Source of the DNA: Povalibacter uvarum
GTDB lineage: Bacteria; Pseudomonadota; Gammaproteobacteria; Steroidobacterales; Steroidobacteraceae
Direction of reading: 5' to 3'
DNA: 64,000 nucleotides
Assembly: GCF_014202975.1 (NCBI RefSeq)
Contig: NZ_JACHHZ010000006.1
Location: 124,001-188,000, forward strand
The notes below the pieces were generated by a model. It ran no database searches and had not been told where the DNA came from. It saw only the letters and a program-made list of their open reading frames with translations. Both the position numbers and the translations under genes were made by a program. This document shows positions 1-8,624 of this stretch, in pieces; the stretch's first letter is position 1, and every line of letters starts with the position of its first letter.

Positions 1-1903
1 GCACTTCGACGACGAACTCGAGGAACTGGGGATCGCCGAGCGTCTGGCCTGAAAGGTTGATCGCGATGCTGCGATCCGGTGGAACTCTGATCGCACCGCG
101 CGCAAGCGCTGTCAACGCGGCTTGCACGACCCAGCGATCCACATCCGTCATGAGCCGATAGCGTTCAGCGGCACGCAGGAACTCCACCGGAGAGATACCG
201 CCGGGGATCGACTCGTCCTGCAATCGCAGCAGCACTTCCAGCGCCGGGCCCCGCGTAACGCCGGGTGTCGCAATGATCGGCTGCGCCATCAGCTCGAAAC
301 GGTTGTCCTTGAGCGCAGTCTGCAGGCGCTGCAGCCACTGGATCTCGCCGCGGTGACGGGCGACGGACTCATCGCGAGCGGAGTACACGTGAACGTGATT
401 GCCCTGCTTCTTGGCGACGTAGCACGCGGAGTCGGCGGCGCTCATGATCTCATCGACCACCCCGCTCTCGCGCGAGACTTCGACGAGGCCGACGCTGACG
501 CCGATGTTGAAGATCTTGTCCTTCCAGACGAAGCGGTACTCGCTCACCTTGCGGACGACGTCGTCGGCAATCTGGCGCGCCTTCTCGAGCGGACAGCCGG
601 TGAGCAGCAGGCCGAACTCGTCGCCGCCCAGCCGACCGGCGGTATCCGAATCGCGCACCGCTGCTTTCACGAGTGCAGCGACCTCGCGCAGCATCGTGTC
701 ACCAGCCATGTGACCGCAGCTGTCGTTCACGACTTTGAAACGATCCAGGTCGAGATAGCACAGGACATGCCGCGCGGCACTCGCATGCGTCGACTCGAGC
801 GCTTCCTCCATGCGGCGTTCGAACTCGCGTCGATTCACGAGGCCAGTCAGTGGATCGTGGCTCGCCTGGTACGACATCTGGCGCGTGATGCCGCGCAGTT
901 CGCTCACGTCGCGAACCGCGATCACCGTGCCCGCCAGATCACCGCGCTGACCCTTCAGGGGCGTGACCGTGAGCTCGACAGACCGTTCTTCGCCGCCATC
1001 GCGCGAGATCATCAATCCGCGGCGACCTACGGTGACTTTCGCTTGCGTGGTCAGGCACTGGCGAACCGGATCACCGAGCGACCGGCGGTCGCTTTCATCC
1101 ACCAGCGTGATGATGTCGGTGATGGTCTTGCCCATCGCATCCGCGCCGGACACGCCCACCAGCTGCTCGGCAGCACGATTGAGATAGTCGATGCGACCGC
1201 TGACGTCCGTCGTGACGATGCCCTCGCCGAGCGAATCGAGCGTATCCCAGGCGGTCGAACGACCCTTCGATCCCTGCGACGGCGCGGTGGCGGCTCTGGG
1301 GCCCATCTCCAGCATCGTCAGCAACAGCGCCGGCCCGCCCTGGTAGTCGATGCGAACGGCTGAAAGCTCGACCCGCAATGTCTGATCGCGGTTCGGCTGC
1401 AGCTCGATCTCGAGCCGATCCATCGCCGGTTCCGCGCCCAGCACGCGGCGCAGCTGTTCGCCGACGAGATCGCGATAGTCGGGATGCACCAGGTCGGACA
1501 TGGCCTGCCCGATCAGGTTCTTTTCATTCTGGCCGCTGAGGACGGCGAAGCGATGGTTTGCGAAGACGATGCCTTCGCGATGCACGGCAACTGCCTCGTG
1601 GAGTCCGCCGAGCAGCCCGACGAGAGCGCGTTCGCGTTCGGCGATCAGGAGATCCTTGACGGCGATCTGTTCGAGCAGCTGATTGGCGCTCGATGCGAGC
1701 GGTTGTGCCGGCTGGCCGCCGCTTCGCACGCGCTCGGCGAATCTGCCTTCGCGCACGATGCCGTCGAGCTGATTCGCGGCGCGCGACAGCACCGCGGCAC
1801 GACGCTCGCGCCACACGAGCACGCCGATGAGGGCAAACAGCGCAATGCCCAGCAGCAAAGTGCCGACAGGAATGTTCAGTGTCCCTAACATGTCGCCCAA
1901 CAT
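1..1903 (-). CDS. Membrane-anchored PAS-GGDEF-EAL cyclic-di-GMP protein (3' end outside window)
   Basis: The frame reads leftward off the window edge, so the C-terminus is missing. An N-terminal hydrophobic helix (about residues 8-27) is followed by two PAS-like segments (about 90-150 and 215-330), a GGDEF domain with an intact GGDEF motif near residue 426, and the start of an EAL domain. An RxxD inhibitory site (RDSD) sits five residues before GGDEF, as expected for a feedback-inhibited diguanylate cyclase. The EAL signature reads EVL near residue 555, a variant common in active phosphodiesterases. It probably makes and/or degrades c-di-GMP in response to a signal sensed by the PAS domains. 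ATG at 1903 is used; a second in-frame ATG lies at 1891, and neither has a clear Shine-Dalgarno. An in-frame stop lies upstream. The domain call is secure; the direction of catalysis is not. Confidence 0.9.
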   Translation of the reverse strand, partial: MLGDMLGTLNIPVGTLLLGIALFALIGVLVWRERRAAVLSRAANQLDGIVREGRFAERVRSGGQPAQPLASSANQLLEQIAVKDLLIAERERALVGLLGGLHEAVAVHREGIVFANHRFAVLSGQNEKNLIGQAMSDLVHPDYRDLVGEQLRRVLGAEPAMDRLEIELQPNRDQTLRVELSAVRIDYQGGPALLLTMLEMGPRAATAPSQGSKGRSTAWDTLDSLGEGIVTTDVSGRIDYLNRAAEQLVGVSGADAMGKTITDIITLVDESDRRSLGDPVRQCLTTQAKVTVGRRGLMISRDGGEERSVELTVTPLKGQRGDLAGTVIAVRDVSELRGITRQMSYQASHDPLTGLVNRREFERRMEEALESTHASAARHVLCYLDLDRFKVVNDSCGHMAGDTMLREVAALVKAAVRDSDTAGRLGGDEFGLLLTGCPLEKARQIADDVVRKVSEYRFVWKDKIFNIGVSVGLVEVSRESGVVDEIMSAADSACYVAKKQGNHVHVYSARDESVARHRGEIQWLQRLQTALKDNRFELMAQPIIATPGVTRGPALEVLLRLQDESIPGGISPVEFLRAAERYRLMTDVDRWVVQAALTALARGAIRVPPDRSIAINLSGQTLGDPQFLEFVVEV

Positions 1904-2491
1904 GTCGGACGGGCACCAGCGAACGTACCGCCCATGATCTCCTTCAAGCCCCTACTCGCGCATTCATGCCGCCCGCACGGCCGATGCGCTTTGTCGATGA
2001 TCCACGCATCGCGATCGCCTGAAGCTCCCCGCTTGCGAGCGACCTGATGACACCGATGCAGATGTTCACGCAAGCAATTGTGTGAACGCGATCGCAGCAT
2101 ATCGGACCGAGAAATTTCTGCTGCGGAGATTGACCATATTGCAGCGGCGATTCATGCGTTCGCCAGCGCTTTGCACGAAGGCGCATTGCGATTGTCGATC
2201 TTTTTTCCAGATCGCCCGCGAAGCTTCAGGGAATCGCTTCATGCGTACTGTCGCGGACGAGCGCTGCATCGCGTGCTCGACTCGCGACGCGAGTGAAACG
2301 CCCTGGGCCGAACCTGCCGCCGGGACGCTGCCGGAGGCACCCGCCGGCGTGTCACATAACCTTGTCTTGGGGCGGTCAAAGCCCTTACCCTTTGCGCCCG
2401 TTTTCCTCAGGTCCGGCCCCGCCCGGACCGCGGCCGTGGGGCCGCTCCCAAGTGATTGATCCTGGTCCCTGATCCTGAGCGTTTAGACGAC
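1904..2491. other. Intergenic region, no gene supported
   Basis: This 588-base gap separates two divergently transcribed genes. Short open frames exist on both strands, but none has a family-like sequence or a good ribosome binding site. The part nearest pcm is very GC-rich and holds two adjacent hairpins, listed separately. Promoters for both flanking genes should lie here, but I could not assign them. Confidence 0.6.
2410..2445 (+). promoter_or_regulatory. Two adjacent GC hairpins in the pcm leader
   Basis: GGTCCGG (2410-2416) pairs with CCGGACC (2423-2429). Immediately after it, GCGGCC (2430-2435) pairs with GGCCGC (2440-2445). They end 46 bases before the pcm start. No U-run follows, so this is not a standard terminator. 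It may only reflect high GC content. Confidence 0.3.
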
Positions 2492-3142
2492 ATGAATATC
2501 GAACTGGCCCGCGAGCAGATGATCGGACAGCAGGTCAACACCTGGGAGGTGCTGGACGATCGCATCCTCGATGTGATGCGCGAGGTCCGCCGCGAAGCCT
2601 TCGTCCCCCAGGGTTGGCAGGGCGTGGCGTTCGCGGACAGCCCGATTCCGCTCCCCCATGGCCAGATGATGCTGCCGCCCAAGGTGCATGGCCGGATCCT
2701 GCAGGCCCTGGGCCTGCAGCCGGCCGACCTGGCGCTCGAAATCGGCACCGGCACCGGCTTCCTGGCGGCCTGCATGGGTAAGCTCGCCGGCCGTGTGCGT
2801 TCGCTGGAAATCGTTCCGGAGCTCGCCGACATGGCTCGCGCCAATCTCCTGACGGCCGCCGTGAACAACGTCGCCGTCGAAGCGGCTGACGGCATGCGGC
2901 TCGAAGACACCCTCGCTTTCGACGCCATTGCCGTGACAGGCTCGCTGCCGTTGTACGACGAACGCTTCCAGCGTGCGTTAAAGATCGGTGGACGCCTTTT
3001 CGTCGTGGTCGGCCAGGCACCCGTCATGGAAGCCTGGAAGATCACTCGGGTAGGCGAGCGTGAATGGCAGCGCGAAGGCCTGTTCGAAACCGTGCTGCAG
3101 CCGCTGATCAACGCGCCGAAACCACCGGAATTCGTGTTCTGA
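2492..3142 (+). CDS. pcm: Protein-L-isoaspartate O-methyltransferase family protein
   Basis: SAM-dependent methyltransferase of the PIMT family, expected to methylate isoaspartyl residues in damaged cytosolic proteins. At 216 residues it has the usual length. The N-terminus (MNIELAREQMIGQQVNTWEV) is typical of the proteobacterial subgroup found beside rhodanese and tolC genes. The SAM-binding glycine-rich loop EIGTGTGFLA lies near residue 83, and the family motif around LPHGQMMLPP precedes it. The ATG at 2492 is preferred over an in-frame TTG at 2456 because it matches the family N-terminus. It is the first gene of a same-strand group with the rhodanese gene (76 bases on) and tolC. Members of this subgroup are not always catalytically tested, so the substrate is inferred. 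Confidence 0.85.
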   Translation: MNIELAREQMIGQQVNTWEVLDDRILDVMREVRREAFVPQGWQGVAFADSPIPLPHGQMMLPPKVHGRILQALGLQPADLALEIGTGTGFLAACMGKLAGRVRSLEIVPELADMARANLLTAAVNNVAVEAADGMRLEDTLAFDAIAVTGSLPLYDERFQRALKIGGRLFVVVGQAPVMEAWKITRVGEREWQREGLFETVLQPLINAPKPPEFVF

Positions 3143-3218
3143 AAGTGTCCGCGGCCGGACACTCGCCGCCATTCACCGATCTTCACCCGCGATTCGCCGC
3201 AACTCGCTTCTCTTAACG

Positions 3219-3539
3219 ATGAACATCCCGGAAATTACCCCCGCCGAATTCGTAGCCCGACGTGATCGCGGCGACGCCCTGACGTTGCTCGATGTCCGGG
3301 AGGGCTGGGAACTCGGGGTGGCAAGCGTGCCCGGAGTCGTCCACATCCCCATGGGGGAAGTCGCCGGACGTGCCGGCGAGCTGGATGCCTCGAGGGAGGT
3401 CGTAGTGTTGTGCCGGTCGGGCCGGCGCAGTCTCGAGGTGGCGAAGTACCTGCAACAAAACGGTTTCCGGGCGGTCAACCTCGCGGGCGGCATCCTCGCC
3501 TGGTCGCGCGACCTGGATGCAACCATTCCGACCTACTGA
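3219..3539 (+). CDS. Single-domain rhodanese (sulfurtransferase)
   Basis: This 106-residue cytosolic protein is one rhodanese domain, the usual size for the single-domain type. The conserved LLDVRE segment is near residue 23, and the active-site loop CRSGRRS near residue 65 contains the catalytic cysteine that would carry persulfide sulfur. There is no signal peptide. The gene lies between pcm and tolC, an order seen in related gammaproteobacteria; the functional reason for the linkage is not known to me. The real sulfur donor and acceptor cannot be read from the sequence. Confidence 0.9.
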   Translation: MNIPEITPAEFVARRDRGDALTLLDVREGWELGVASVPGVVHIPMGEVAGRAGELDASREVVVLCRSGRRSLEVAKYLQQNGFRAVNLAGGILAWSRDLDATIPTY

Positions 3540-3676
3540 CGCGTCCAAGGGAAGCTTCGTGGCGGTGAGGCCACCGGTCATGACATCAATCGTCAATAAC
3601 AGGCGGGATGACCGGGTCCGATCGAAGTTGCAACTACTGGCCGGCTGCTGTGTTCTCGAACATGGGAAATGAATCA

Positions 3677-5125
3677 ATGAAATTGCGCTCGTATATCCAA
3701 GCGTGCCTGAAGAAACACGCGCTGGCCTCGGCTGCTGCCATGATGGGCGGGCTGTCCCTGCTCGCGATCGCGCCGACGGCCTCCGCCGCGGACATCGTGG
3801 AGGTCTATCAGAAAGCGCTCCAGAACGATCCGCAGATTCGCGAAGCAGACGCCAACCGTCTGGCGAGCCGCGAATCGAAGCCGCAGGCGCTGGCTGCCTT
3901 GCTGCCGCAGATCAACGCAAGCGGCTCCTACGAGAAGACCGAGTCCGAAGGCGCCAGCCTGTTCGCTGACCCGACGACCAATCCGATCCAGTTCCGGCCG
4001 GCCCAGCGCGAGCAGGAGCTCGATACCACGGTCTACCAGTTCCAGTTGCGCCAGACGCTCTTCCGCTGGGATCAATGGTCGACGCTGAAGCGCGCCGATT
4101 CCCAGGTCGCCCAGGCCGAAGCCGACTACCAGGCGGCTCAGCAGGAGCTCATCCAGCGCACCGCACAGCGCTATTTCGATGTACTCGCTGCCCAGGACAC
4201 CGTCGACGCCGCGGTCGCCACCCTCGAAGCTTTCAGTCGCCAGCTCGAGCAGGCGGACAAGCGTTTCGAAGTGGGCCTGATCGCCATCACGGACGTCCAG
4301 GAAGCACGCGCTGCCCACGATCAGGCAGCGGCAGGCGTGATCCTTGCCAAACGGCAACTTGCCACGGCGCTCGAACTGCTCCGAGAACTGACGGGTGAAT
4401 CGTTCTCCTCCCTCGCCGCGCCGATCGATGACTTGCCGCTGCGCTCGCCCGATCCCGAGAACGAGGAGACCTGGGTCGCGACCGCCCTGGAACAGAACCT
4501 CCGCATCATCTCCGCGCGACTTGCAACGGACATCGCCAAGCAGGATGTGAGCGTCGCAAGATCGGGCCATCTCCCGACCATCGACCTGGTCGCTGGCCGC
4601 TCGGGCAATGACATCTCCGGCGATACGACGACGCAGACGGGCAACGGCCCCCGCTCCACTTCGCCGGCTGACAGCGACGGCACCGAAGACGCGATCGGCG
4701 TGCAGGTGACGGTCCCGATCTATTCCGGCGGCGGCACCTCGTCCCGCGTCCGCCAACGCGTTTATCTGCATCGTGCGGCTCGCGAGCGTCTGGAGCGCAC
4801 CAACCGCGAGACCGAACGTGCCACCCGTGACGCCTACCTCGGCGTGCTCAGCGAAATGTCACGCGTGAAGGCACTCAAGCAGGCGCTCGATTCGAGCAAG
4901 ACGGCGCTGCAGGCGACGGAAGCCGGATTCGAAGTCGGCACGCGCACGACGGTCGACGTGCTGGACGCACGCCGCCGGCTGTTCGAAGCGCAGACGAACT
5001 ACTCGCGCAGCCGCTACGACTACATCCTGAATGCGTTCAACCTGCGGCTCGCGACCGGCACGCTGCGGCAGGAAGATCTCCAGAGGATCAATCAGTACCT
5101 GGAAGAAAGGGTCATTACGAAGTGA
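3677..5125 (+). CDS. tolC: TolC family outer-membrane efflux channel
   Basis: Outer-membrane component of type I secretion and tripartite efflux systems. The protein is 482 residues with a signal peptide ending near ASA (about residue 37), then two OEP repeats rich in coiled-coil heptads. The mature N-terminus (DIVEVYQKALQNDPQIREAD) is characteristic of TolC, and a second LxxAExxxxVGxxTxxDVLxA-type segment lies near residue 430. ATG at 3677 is chosen because it starts directly at the basic signal-peptide head; an earlier in-frame ATG at 3662 is possible. It is probably cotranscribed with pcm and the rhodanese gene and ends at a strong terminator at 5183. No adaptor or pump gene is adjacent; the RND pump at 50-54 kb is a possible partner. 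Confidence 0.93.
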   Translation: MKLRSYIQACLKKHALASAAAMMGGLSLLAIAPTASAADIVEVYQKALQNDPQIREADANRLASRESKPQALAALLPQINASGSYEKTESEGASLFADPTTNPIQFRPAQREQELDTTVYQFQLRQTLFRWDQWSTLKRADSQVAQAEADYQAAQQELIQRTAQRYFDVLAAQDTVDAAVATLEAFSRQLEQADKRFEVGLIAITDVQEARAAHDQAAAGVILAKRQLATALELLRELTGESFSSLAAPIDDLPLRSPDPENEETWVATALEQNLRIISARLATDIAKQDVSVARSGHLPTIDLVAGRSGNDISGDTTTQTGNGPRSTSPADSDGTEDAIGVQVTVPIYSGGGTSSRVRQRVYLHRAARERLERTNRETERATRDAYLGVLSEMSRVKALKQALDSSKTALQATEAGFEVGTRTTVDVLDARRRLFEAQTNYSRSRYDYILNAFNLRLATGTLRQEDLQRINQYLEERVITK

Positions 5126-5143
5126 CGACGCCGAGGCGGCGTC

Positions 5144-5167
5144 AGCTGTGAGCTGTGAGCTGTGAGC
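5144..5167. repeat. 7-base tandem repeat (AGCTGTG) x3.4
   Basis: Three exact AGCTGTG units plus AGC follow the tolC stop codon. A related period-7 tract in the opposite orientation lies across the terminator at 5222-5249, so the terminator is flanked by inverted heptamer arrays. Confidence 0.85.
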
Positions 5168-5182
5168 CAGAGACAGAGACAG

Positions 5183-5209
5183 AAGGCCGGCATTAGCCGG
5201 CCTTTTCTT
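5183..5209 (+). terminator. Intrinsic terminator after tolC (bidirectional)
   Basis: AAGGCCGGC (5183-5191) pairs perfectly with GCCGGCCTT (5196-5204) around an ATTA loop, followed by TTCTTT. On the other strand the A-rich start of the stem also gives a short U-run, so it may also stop waaA transcription from the right. Confidence 0.85.
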
Positions 5210-5221
5210 TTCTCCTGTCCG

Positions 5222-5249
5222 GCTCGCCGCTCATCGCTCGCGGCTCACA
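5222..5249. repeat. Period-7 array covering the waaA stop codon
   Basis: The tract reads GCTCGCC GCTCATC GCTCGCG GCTCACA, four degenerate 7-base units. On the minus strand the second unit provides the waaA stop codon (TGA, 5233-5231). The units resemble the inverted copy of the AGCTGTG array at 5144. Confidence 0.75.
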
Positions 5250-6511
5250 GCCTCTGCTTTCTCGATCATCTCCATCACCCTCGCCACGGCCCCCCGATTC
5301 ATCTCCAGAATCCCCAGCGCCGCTTGTCCCAGCTCCGCGCGCTTTTCCGGATTCGCGCTCAGCATCGCCAGCGTCGCTGCGAGTTCATCCGCTGAGTTCA
5401 CTTGCAGCGCGCCTCCACTCTCGAAGAGCATCTTCGCAATATCGGGGGCGTTGAAGTTGCGAGGGCCGGTCAGGATCGGTCGCGCGAGGGCCGCGGGTTC
5501 GAGCAGATTGTGGCCGCCGATCGGTACCAGGCTGCCTGCGACGAAGGCGACATCTCCCGCTGCGTACAGCATCAACAGCTCGCCGAGCGTATCGGCCAGG
5601 ACGACCCGCGTGTCTTCTTTCGCGCTCTCGCCACGAGAGCGGCAAACGAATGCCATTCCCTGCTGGCCGAGCCACTGACGCACGCGGTCGAAGCGATTCG
5701 GATGTCGCGGCACCAGGACGAGCAATGCGTCGGATCGCTTCGCGATGAGTTGTCGATGCGCGGCCAGCACGATGTCCTCTTCGCCTTCGTGGGTGCTGCC
5801 CGCGATCCAGACGAACCGGCCGAAGAACTCTGCTGTCCGCAGCGCCTCTCCAGTTGCGCGCACGTTCGGCGCGACCTCGATATCGAACTTGATGTTTCCC
5901 GTCACGTGCACGCGCGAGGCCGGTGCGCCGACTTCGATGAATCGATCGGCGTCCGCGCGTGTTTGCGCACCGATCGTGAGGTCCTGGTTCAGCGCCTCCC
6001 GGAACAGCGACGAGATGCGACGGAATCGGCGCACGGACTTCTCCGACAGCCGTGCGCTCGCAAGCACGATGGGAATCTGGCGTCGGCCGCACTCTCGATA
6101 GAGGTTCGGCCACACTTCCGTTTCCATCATGACCGCGATCCGCGGCTGGATGCGGTCGAGAAAGCGGCGAACGGCGCCCGGCAGGTCATACGGCAGATAG
6201 ACATGCCGGACGGCATCGCCAAACAGCGCGTTCACCCGCTGCGCCCCGGTCGGCGTGGCCGTCGTCACGATCAGCGGCGGATCCGGATATCGCTTGCGCA
6301 GTTCCCGGATCAACGCGGCAGCAGCCTGCACTTCTCCAACCGAGACGGCATGGACCCAGATCGTCGGCACCTGTGTCCTGGTGCGCGAGAATCCGAAGCG
6401 CTCGCCCCAGCGCTCCCGGTAGAGCGGATCGCGCACGCCGCGCCACATCGTCGCCGCAAGCGCAATCGGTGCGGCTACATACAGGAGCAGCGTGTAAAGC
6501 AGACGAAGCAT
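5231..6511 (-). CDS. waaA: 3-deoxy-D-manno-octulosonic acid (KDO) transferase
   Basis: WaaA (KdtA) transfers KDO from CMP-KDO to lipid IVA at the inner face of the cytoplasmic membrane, the first step of LPS core synthesis. The 426-residue protein has the usual length, with an N-terminal membrane anchor (about 1-20), a GT30-type N-terminal domain with WVHAVSVGEV (acceptor side), the METEVWPN motif and a C-terminal nucleotide-sugar domain containing VAGSLVPIGGHNLLEPAAL. ATG at 6511 (MLRLLYTLLLYV) is taken; a frame opening further upstream lacks the family-like start. The last residues are encoded by a period-7 repeat. It is divergent from the acyltransferase genes to its right, with 89 bases between the starts. 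Confidence 0.95.
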   Translation of the reverse strand: MLRLLYTLLLYVAAPIALAATMWRGVRDPLYRERWGERFGFSRTRTQVPTIWVHAVSVGEVQAAAALIRELRKRYPDPPLIVTTATPTGAQRVNALFGDAVRHVYLPYDLPGAVRRFLDRIQPRIAVMMETEVWPNLYRECGRRQIPIVLASARLSEKSVRRFRRISSLFREALNQDLTIGAQTRADADRFIEVGAPASRVHVTGNIKFDIEVAPNVRATGEALRTAEFFGRFVWIAGSTHEGEEDIVLAAHRQLIAKRSDALLVLVPRHPNRFDRVRQWLGQQGMAFVCRSRGESAKEDTRVVLADTLGELLMLYAAGDVAFVAGSLVPIGGHNLLEPAALARPILTGPRNFNAPDIAKMLFESGGALQVNSADELAATLAMLSANPEKRAELGQAALGILEMNRGAVARVMEMIEKAEAVSRER

Positions 6512-6600
6512 CGGGCGGCGTTTTGCTCTTGACCGGCGACGGTGGTGGGAGGCTACAGGCTGTCGCCGCCTCGAATCCATACTACTATTCGCGCCCGATC

Positions 6601-7599
6601 ATGAGCACGCCCGACCAGAACGTCGCCACCGATCCGCCTGCCGCGGAACGTGCGGCCCGCGCAAAGATCCAGCGGGAGCCAGAGATCCCGCTGTATCGAT
6701 TCCTCGGGCCCCGGTTCTGGGGCGTCTGGCTCGGGATTGCGATCGTGCGGCTCGTCAACGTGCTGCCGCTGCGGATGCAGATGGCGATCGGCCGCACGAC
6801 GGGCCGCCTGGCGTTCCACCTGAGTCGTCGCGACCGGCGCGTGACGAAGATCAATATCGACATGTGCCTGCCGGAGCTCGACGAGCAGCAGCGGCATCGC
6901 CTCGTGCGCCGTCATTTCGAATCGCTGGGTTGCGCGCTCTATGAAACAGGCCTGGTGTGGTGGGCGAGCGATGCCCGCTTGCGTCGCCTGATCCAGTTCG
7001 ACGGCGAAGAGAATCTGCACAAGGCGCTCGAAGGCGGCCGCGGAGCGCTCATGCTGAGCGCCCATTTCACGACTCTCGAGATGGGAGCGCGCGGACTGAC
7101 CCTGCTCGGACCGACGAGCATCATGTATCTGACCCCGGGCAACGCGCTGATCGCAGAGTTCTCGCGCAGGGGTCGCATGCGCCATACCGTGCAGGCGATC
7201 ACCTCGGAACAGATCCGCGACCTCCTGCAGAATCTGAAGAACAACCTGCCCGTGTGGTACGCGCCGGACCAGCGCTTCACCGAAAAGAACAGTGAACTCG
7301 TGCCGTTCTTCGGCCAGCCGGCCGCCTCGAATGTCGCGACGTCGCGGTTGGCCCGCATTTCGCGCGCGCCTGTCCTGCCGTACTTTCCTGCGCGCCGCGC
7401 GGACAATCGCGGTTACGTGATCCGGATTCATCCCGCGCTCGACAACTTCCCGTCCGAAGACGCGATCGCCGATACGCGCCGGTTCCACGAACTGATCGAA
7501 GCACATGTACGTGCTCATCCCGAGCAGTACCTCTGGGCCTACAAGCGGTTCCGGCGCGAAGGCTTCGATCCATACCGCAAGCAGGCGGTTGACGGTTGA
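6601..7599 (+). CDS. LpxL/HtrB-type lipid A acyltransferase, first of two
   Basis: Member of the lysophospholipid acyltransferase superfamily that adds secondary acyl chains to KDO2-lipid A at the inner membrane. The 332-residue protein has a hydrophobic segment near residues 38-58 and the catalytic H(x4)E motif in SAHFTTLE near residue 153, followed by a VWYAPDQ segment that is conserved in HtrB/LpxL. ATG at 6601 begins a hydrophilic N-terminal tail before the membrane segment; no good Shine-Dalgarno is visible. A near paralogue follows directly. The last residues (AVDG) and the stop codon fall in a period-7 repeat. Which acyl position or chain length it uses cannot be told from sequence. 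Confidence 0.92.
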   Translation: MSTPDQNVATDPPAAERAARAKIQREPEIPLYRFLGPRFWGVWLGIAIVRLVNVLPLRMQMAIGRTTGRLAFHLSRRDRRVTKINIDMCLPELDEQQRHRLVRRHFESLGCALYETGLVWWASDARLRRLIQFDGEENLHKALEGGRGALMLSAHFTTLEMGARGLTLLGPTSIMYLTPGNALIAEFSRRGRMRHTVQAITSEQIRDLLQNLKNNLPVWYAPDQRFTEKNSELVPFFGQPAASNVATSRLARISRAPVLPYFPARRADNRGYVIRIHPALDNFPSEDAIADTRRFHELIEAHVRAHPEQYLWAYKRFRREGFDPYRKQAVDG

Positions 7600-7613
7600 C
7601 CGTGGACGGTCAC
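7586..7613. repeat. Period-7 array (CGGTTGA)n over an acyltransferase stop codon
   Basis: CGGTTGA CGGTTGA CCGTGGA CGGTCAC: two exact and two degenerate 7-base units. The second unit provides the TGA stop of the upstream gene (7597-7599). A short similar tract, CCAGCAG CCAACAG CCAACCC, follows at 7651-7671, inside the proposed start of the next gene. Confidence 0.8.
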
Positions 7614-7644
7614 AATCCTTTCGTTCTCTGCGGAGCCCGATCCT

Positions 7645-8598
7645 TTGCCGCCAGCAGCCAACAGCCAACCCTCGACCGCCCAGTTGCTTCACCCGCGCTA
7701 CTGGCCGACATGGCTTGCGCTGGGAATCCTGCGGCTTTTCGAACCGCTGCCGTTCCCCCTGCTGTTGTGGCTCGGCCGTCGCGCCGGCGATCTGCTATCC
7801 ATCCTGCCGCTGTCGTTCGTGCGGATCGCGCGACGCAATCTCGAACTGTGTTTTCCCGAGAAGTCGGCTGACGAACGCCAGCGAATACTGCGCGCGCACT
7901 TTCGCAGCGTCGGCATCGGACTCTTCGAGACCGCGATCTCCTGGTGGAGCTCCGACGATCGGATCCGCAAGCTGACGAAATTCGAGGGTGAGGAGCACTT
8001 GCAGGCGGCACTCGCGCGCGGCAAGGGCGCGATCCTGCTGAGCGCGCATTTCACGACGCTGGAAATCGGCGCACGCGCCCTGTGCGCACGCATCGCGGCC
8101 AGCATCATGTACCGGCCGACGAGCAACCTCGTCCTCGAAAACTTCCTGATGCGCAATCGCGGCCGCCGCGCAAAGCGCGCGATTCCGCGCGACGACATTC
8201 GCACCCTCGTCACCGCGCTCAAGAACAACGAACCGGTCTGGTACGCGCCCGACCAGAGCTATCGGAAGAAAGGCGCGGAAATGGTTCCCTTCTTCCGGAT
8301 TCCCGCTGCCACGAATACCGCGACGTCGCGCCTGGCGCGCATGACCGGCGCTGCCGTCCTGCCCTACTTCCCCGAGCGCCTGCCCGGCTCACAGGGCTAC
8401 CGGATGATCATCCAGCCCATGCTGGAAGGCTTCCCCAGCGACAGTCCGGTGGCCGATGCCGAGCGATTCAATGCCAGCATCGAAGCACAGGTCAGGCTCG
8501 TGCCCGAGCAGTACCTGTGGATTCATCGGCGGTTCAAGGGACTGAGTCCGGACTACCCCAACTACTACGGGAAGAAGCGGATAGCGGATAGCGGATAG
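7645..8598 (+). CDS. LpxL/HtrB-type lipid A acyltransferase, second of two
   Basis: A paralogue of the preceding gene, about 317 residues. It keeps the membrane segment near residues 21-43, the catalytic SAHFTTLE motif near residue 134 and the VWYAPDQ segment. It would transfer another acyl chain to lipid A or its precursor, in the way LpxL and LpxM act in sequence in other bacteria. The start is uncertain: TTG at 7645 has GGAG about 10 bases upstream, but the residues it adds (PPAANSQPSTAQ) come from a period-7 repeat, so a TTG at the next leucine (before LHPRYW) is an alternative. The C-terminal IADSG and the stop are encoded by the ATAGCGG array. Confidence 0.9.
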   Translation: MPPAANSQPSTAQLLHPRYWPTWLALGILRLFEPLPFPLLLWLGRRAGDLLSILPLSFVRIARRNLELCFPEKSADERQRILRAHFRSVGIGLFETAISWWSSDDRIRKLTKFEGEEHLQAALARGKGAILLSAHFTTLEIGARALCARIAASIMYRPTSNLVLENFLMRNRGRRAKRAIPRDDIRTLVTALKNNEPVWYAPDQSYRKKGAEMVPFFRIPAATNTATSRLARMTGAAVLPYFPERLPGSQGYRMIIQPMLEGFPSDSPVADAERFNASIEAQVRLVPEQYLWIHRRFKGLSPDYPNYYGKKRIADSG

Positions 8599-8602
8599 CG
8601 GA
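8577..8602. repeat. 7-base tandem repeat (ATAGCGG) x3.6
   Basis: GCGG followed by three exact ATAGCGG units and AT. The unit supplies the TAG stop of the acyltransferase gene. The same GATAGCGGATGG sequence recurs after uup (57113) and after the OprB-like porin (63031). Confidence 0.9.
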
Positions 8603-8624
8603 TGGTCAGAGCAAGAGACCGACC

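Noticed and set aside
122-1363. Long plus-strand open frame opposite the GGDEF/EAL gene
   Set aside because: It lies wholly antisense to a gene with clear GGDEF, PAS and EAL motifs; its protein is low-complexity Arg/Ala/Asp-rich, as expected for shadow frames in GC-rich DNA.
2078-2459. Small plus-strand frames before pcm
   Set aside because: No ribosome site, no homology and atypical codon use; treated as intergenic.
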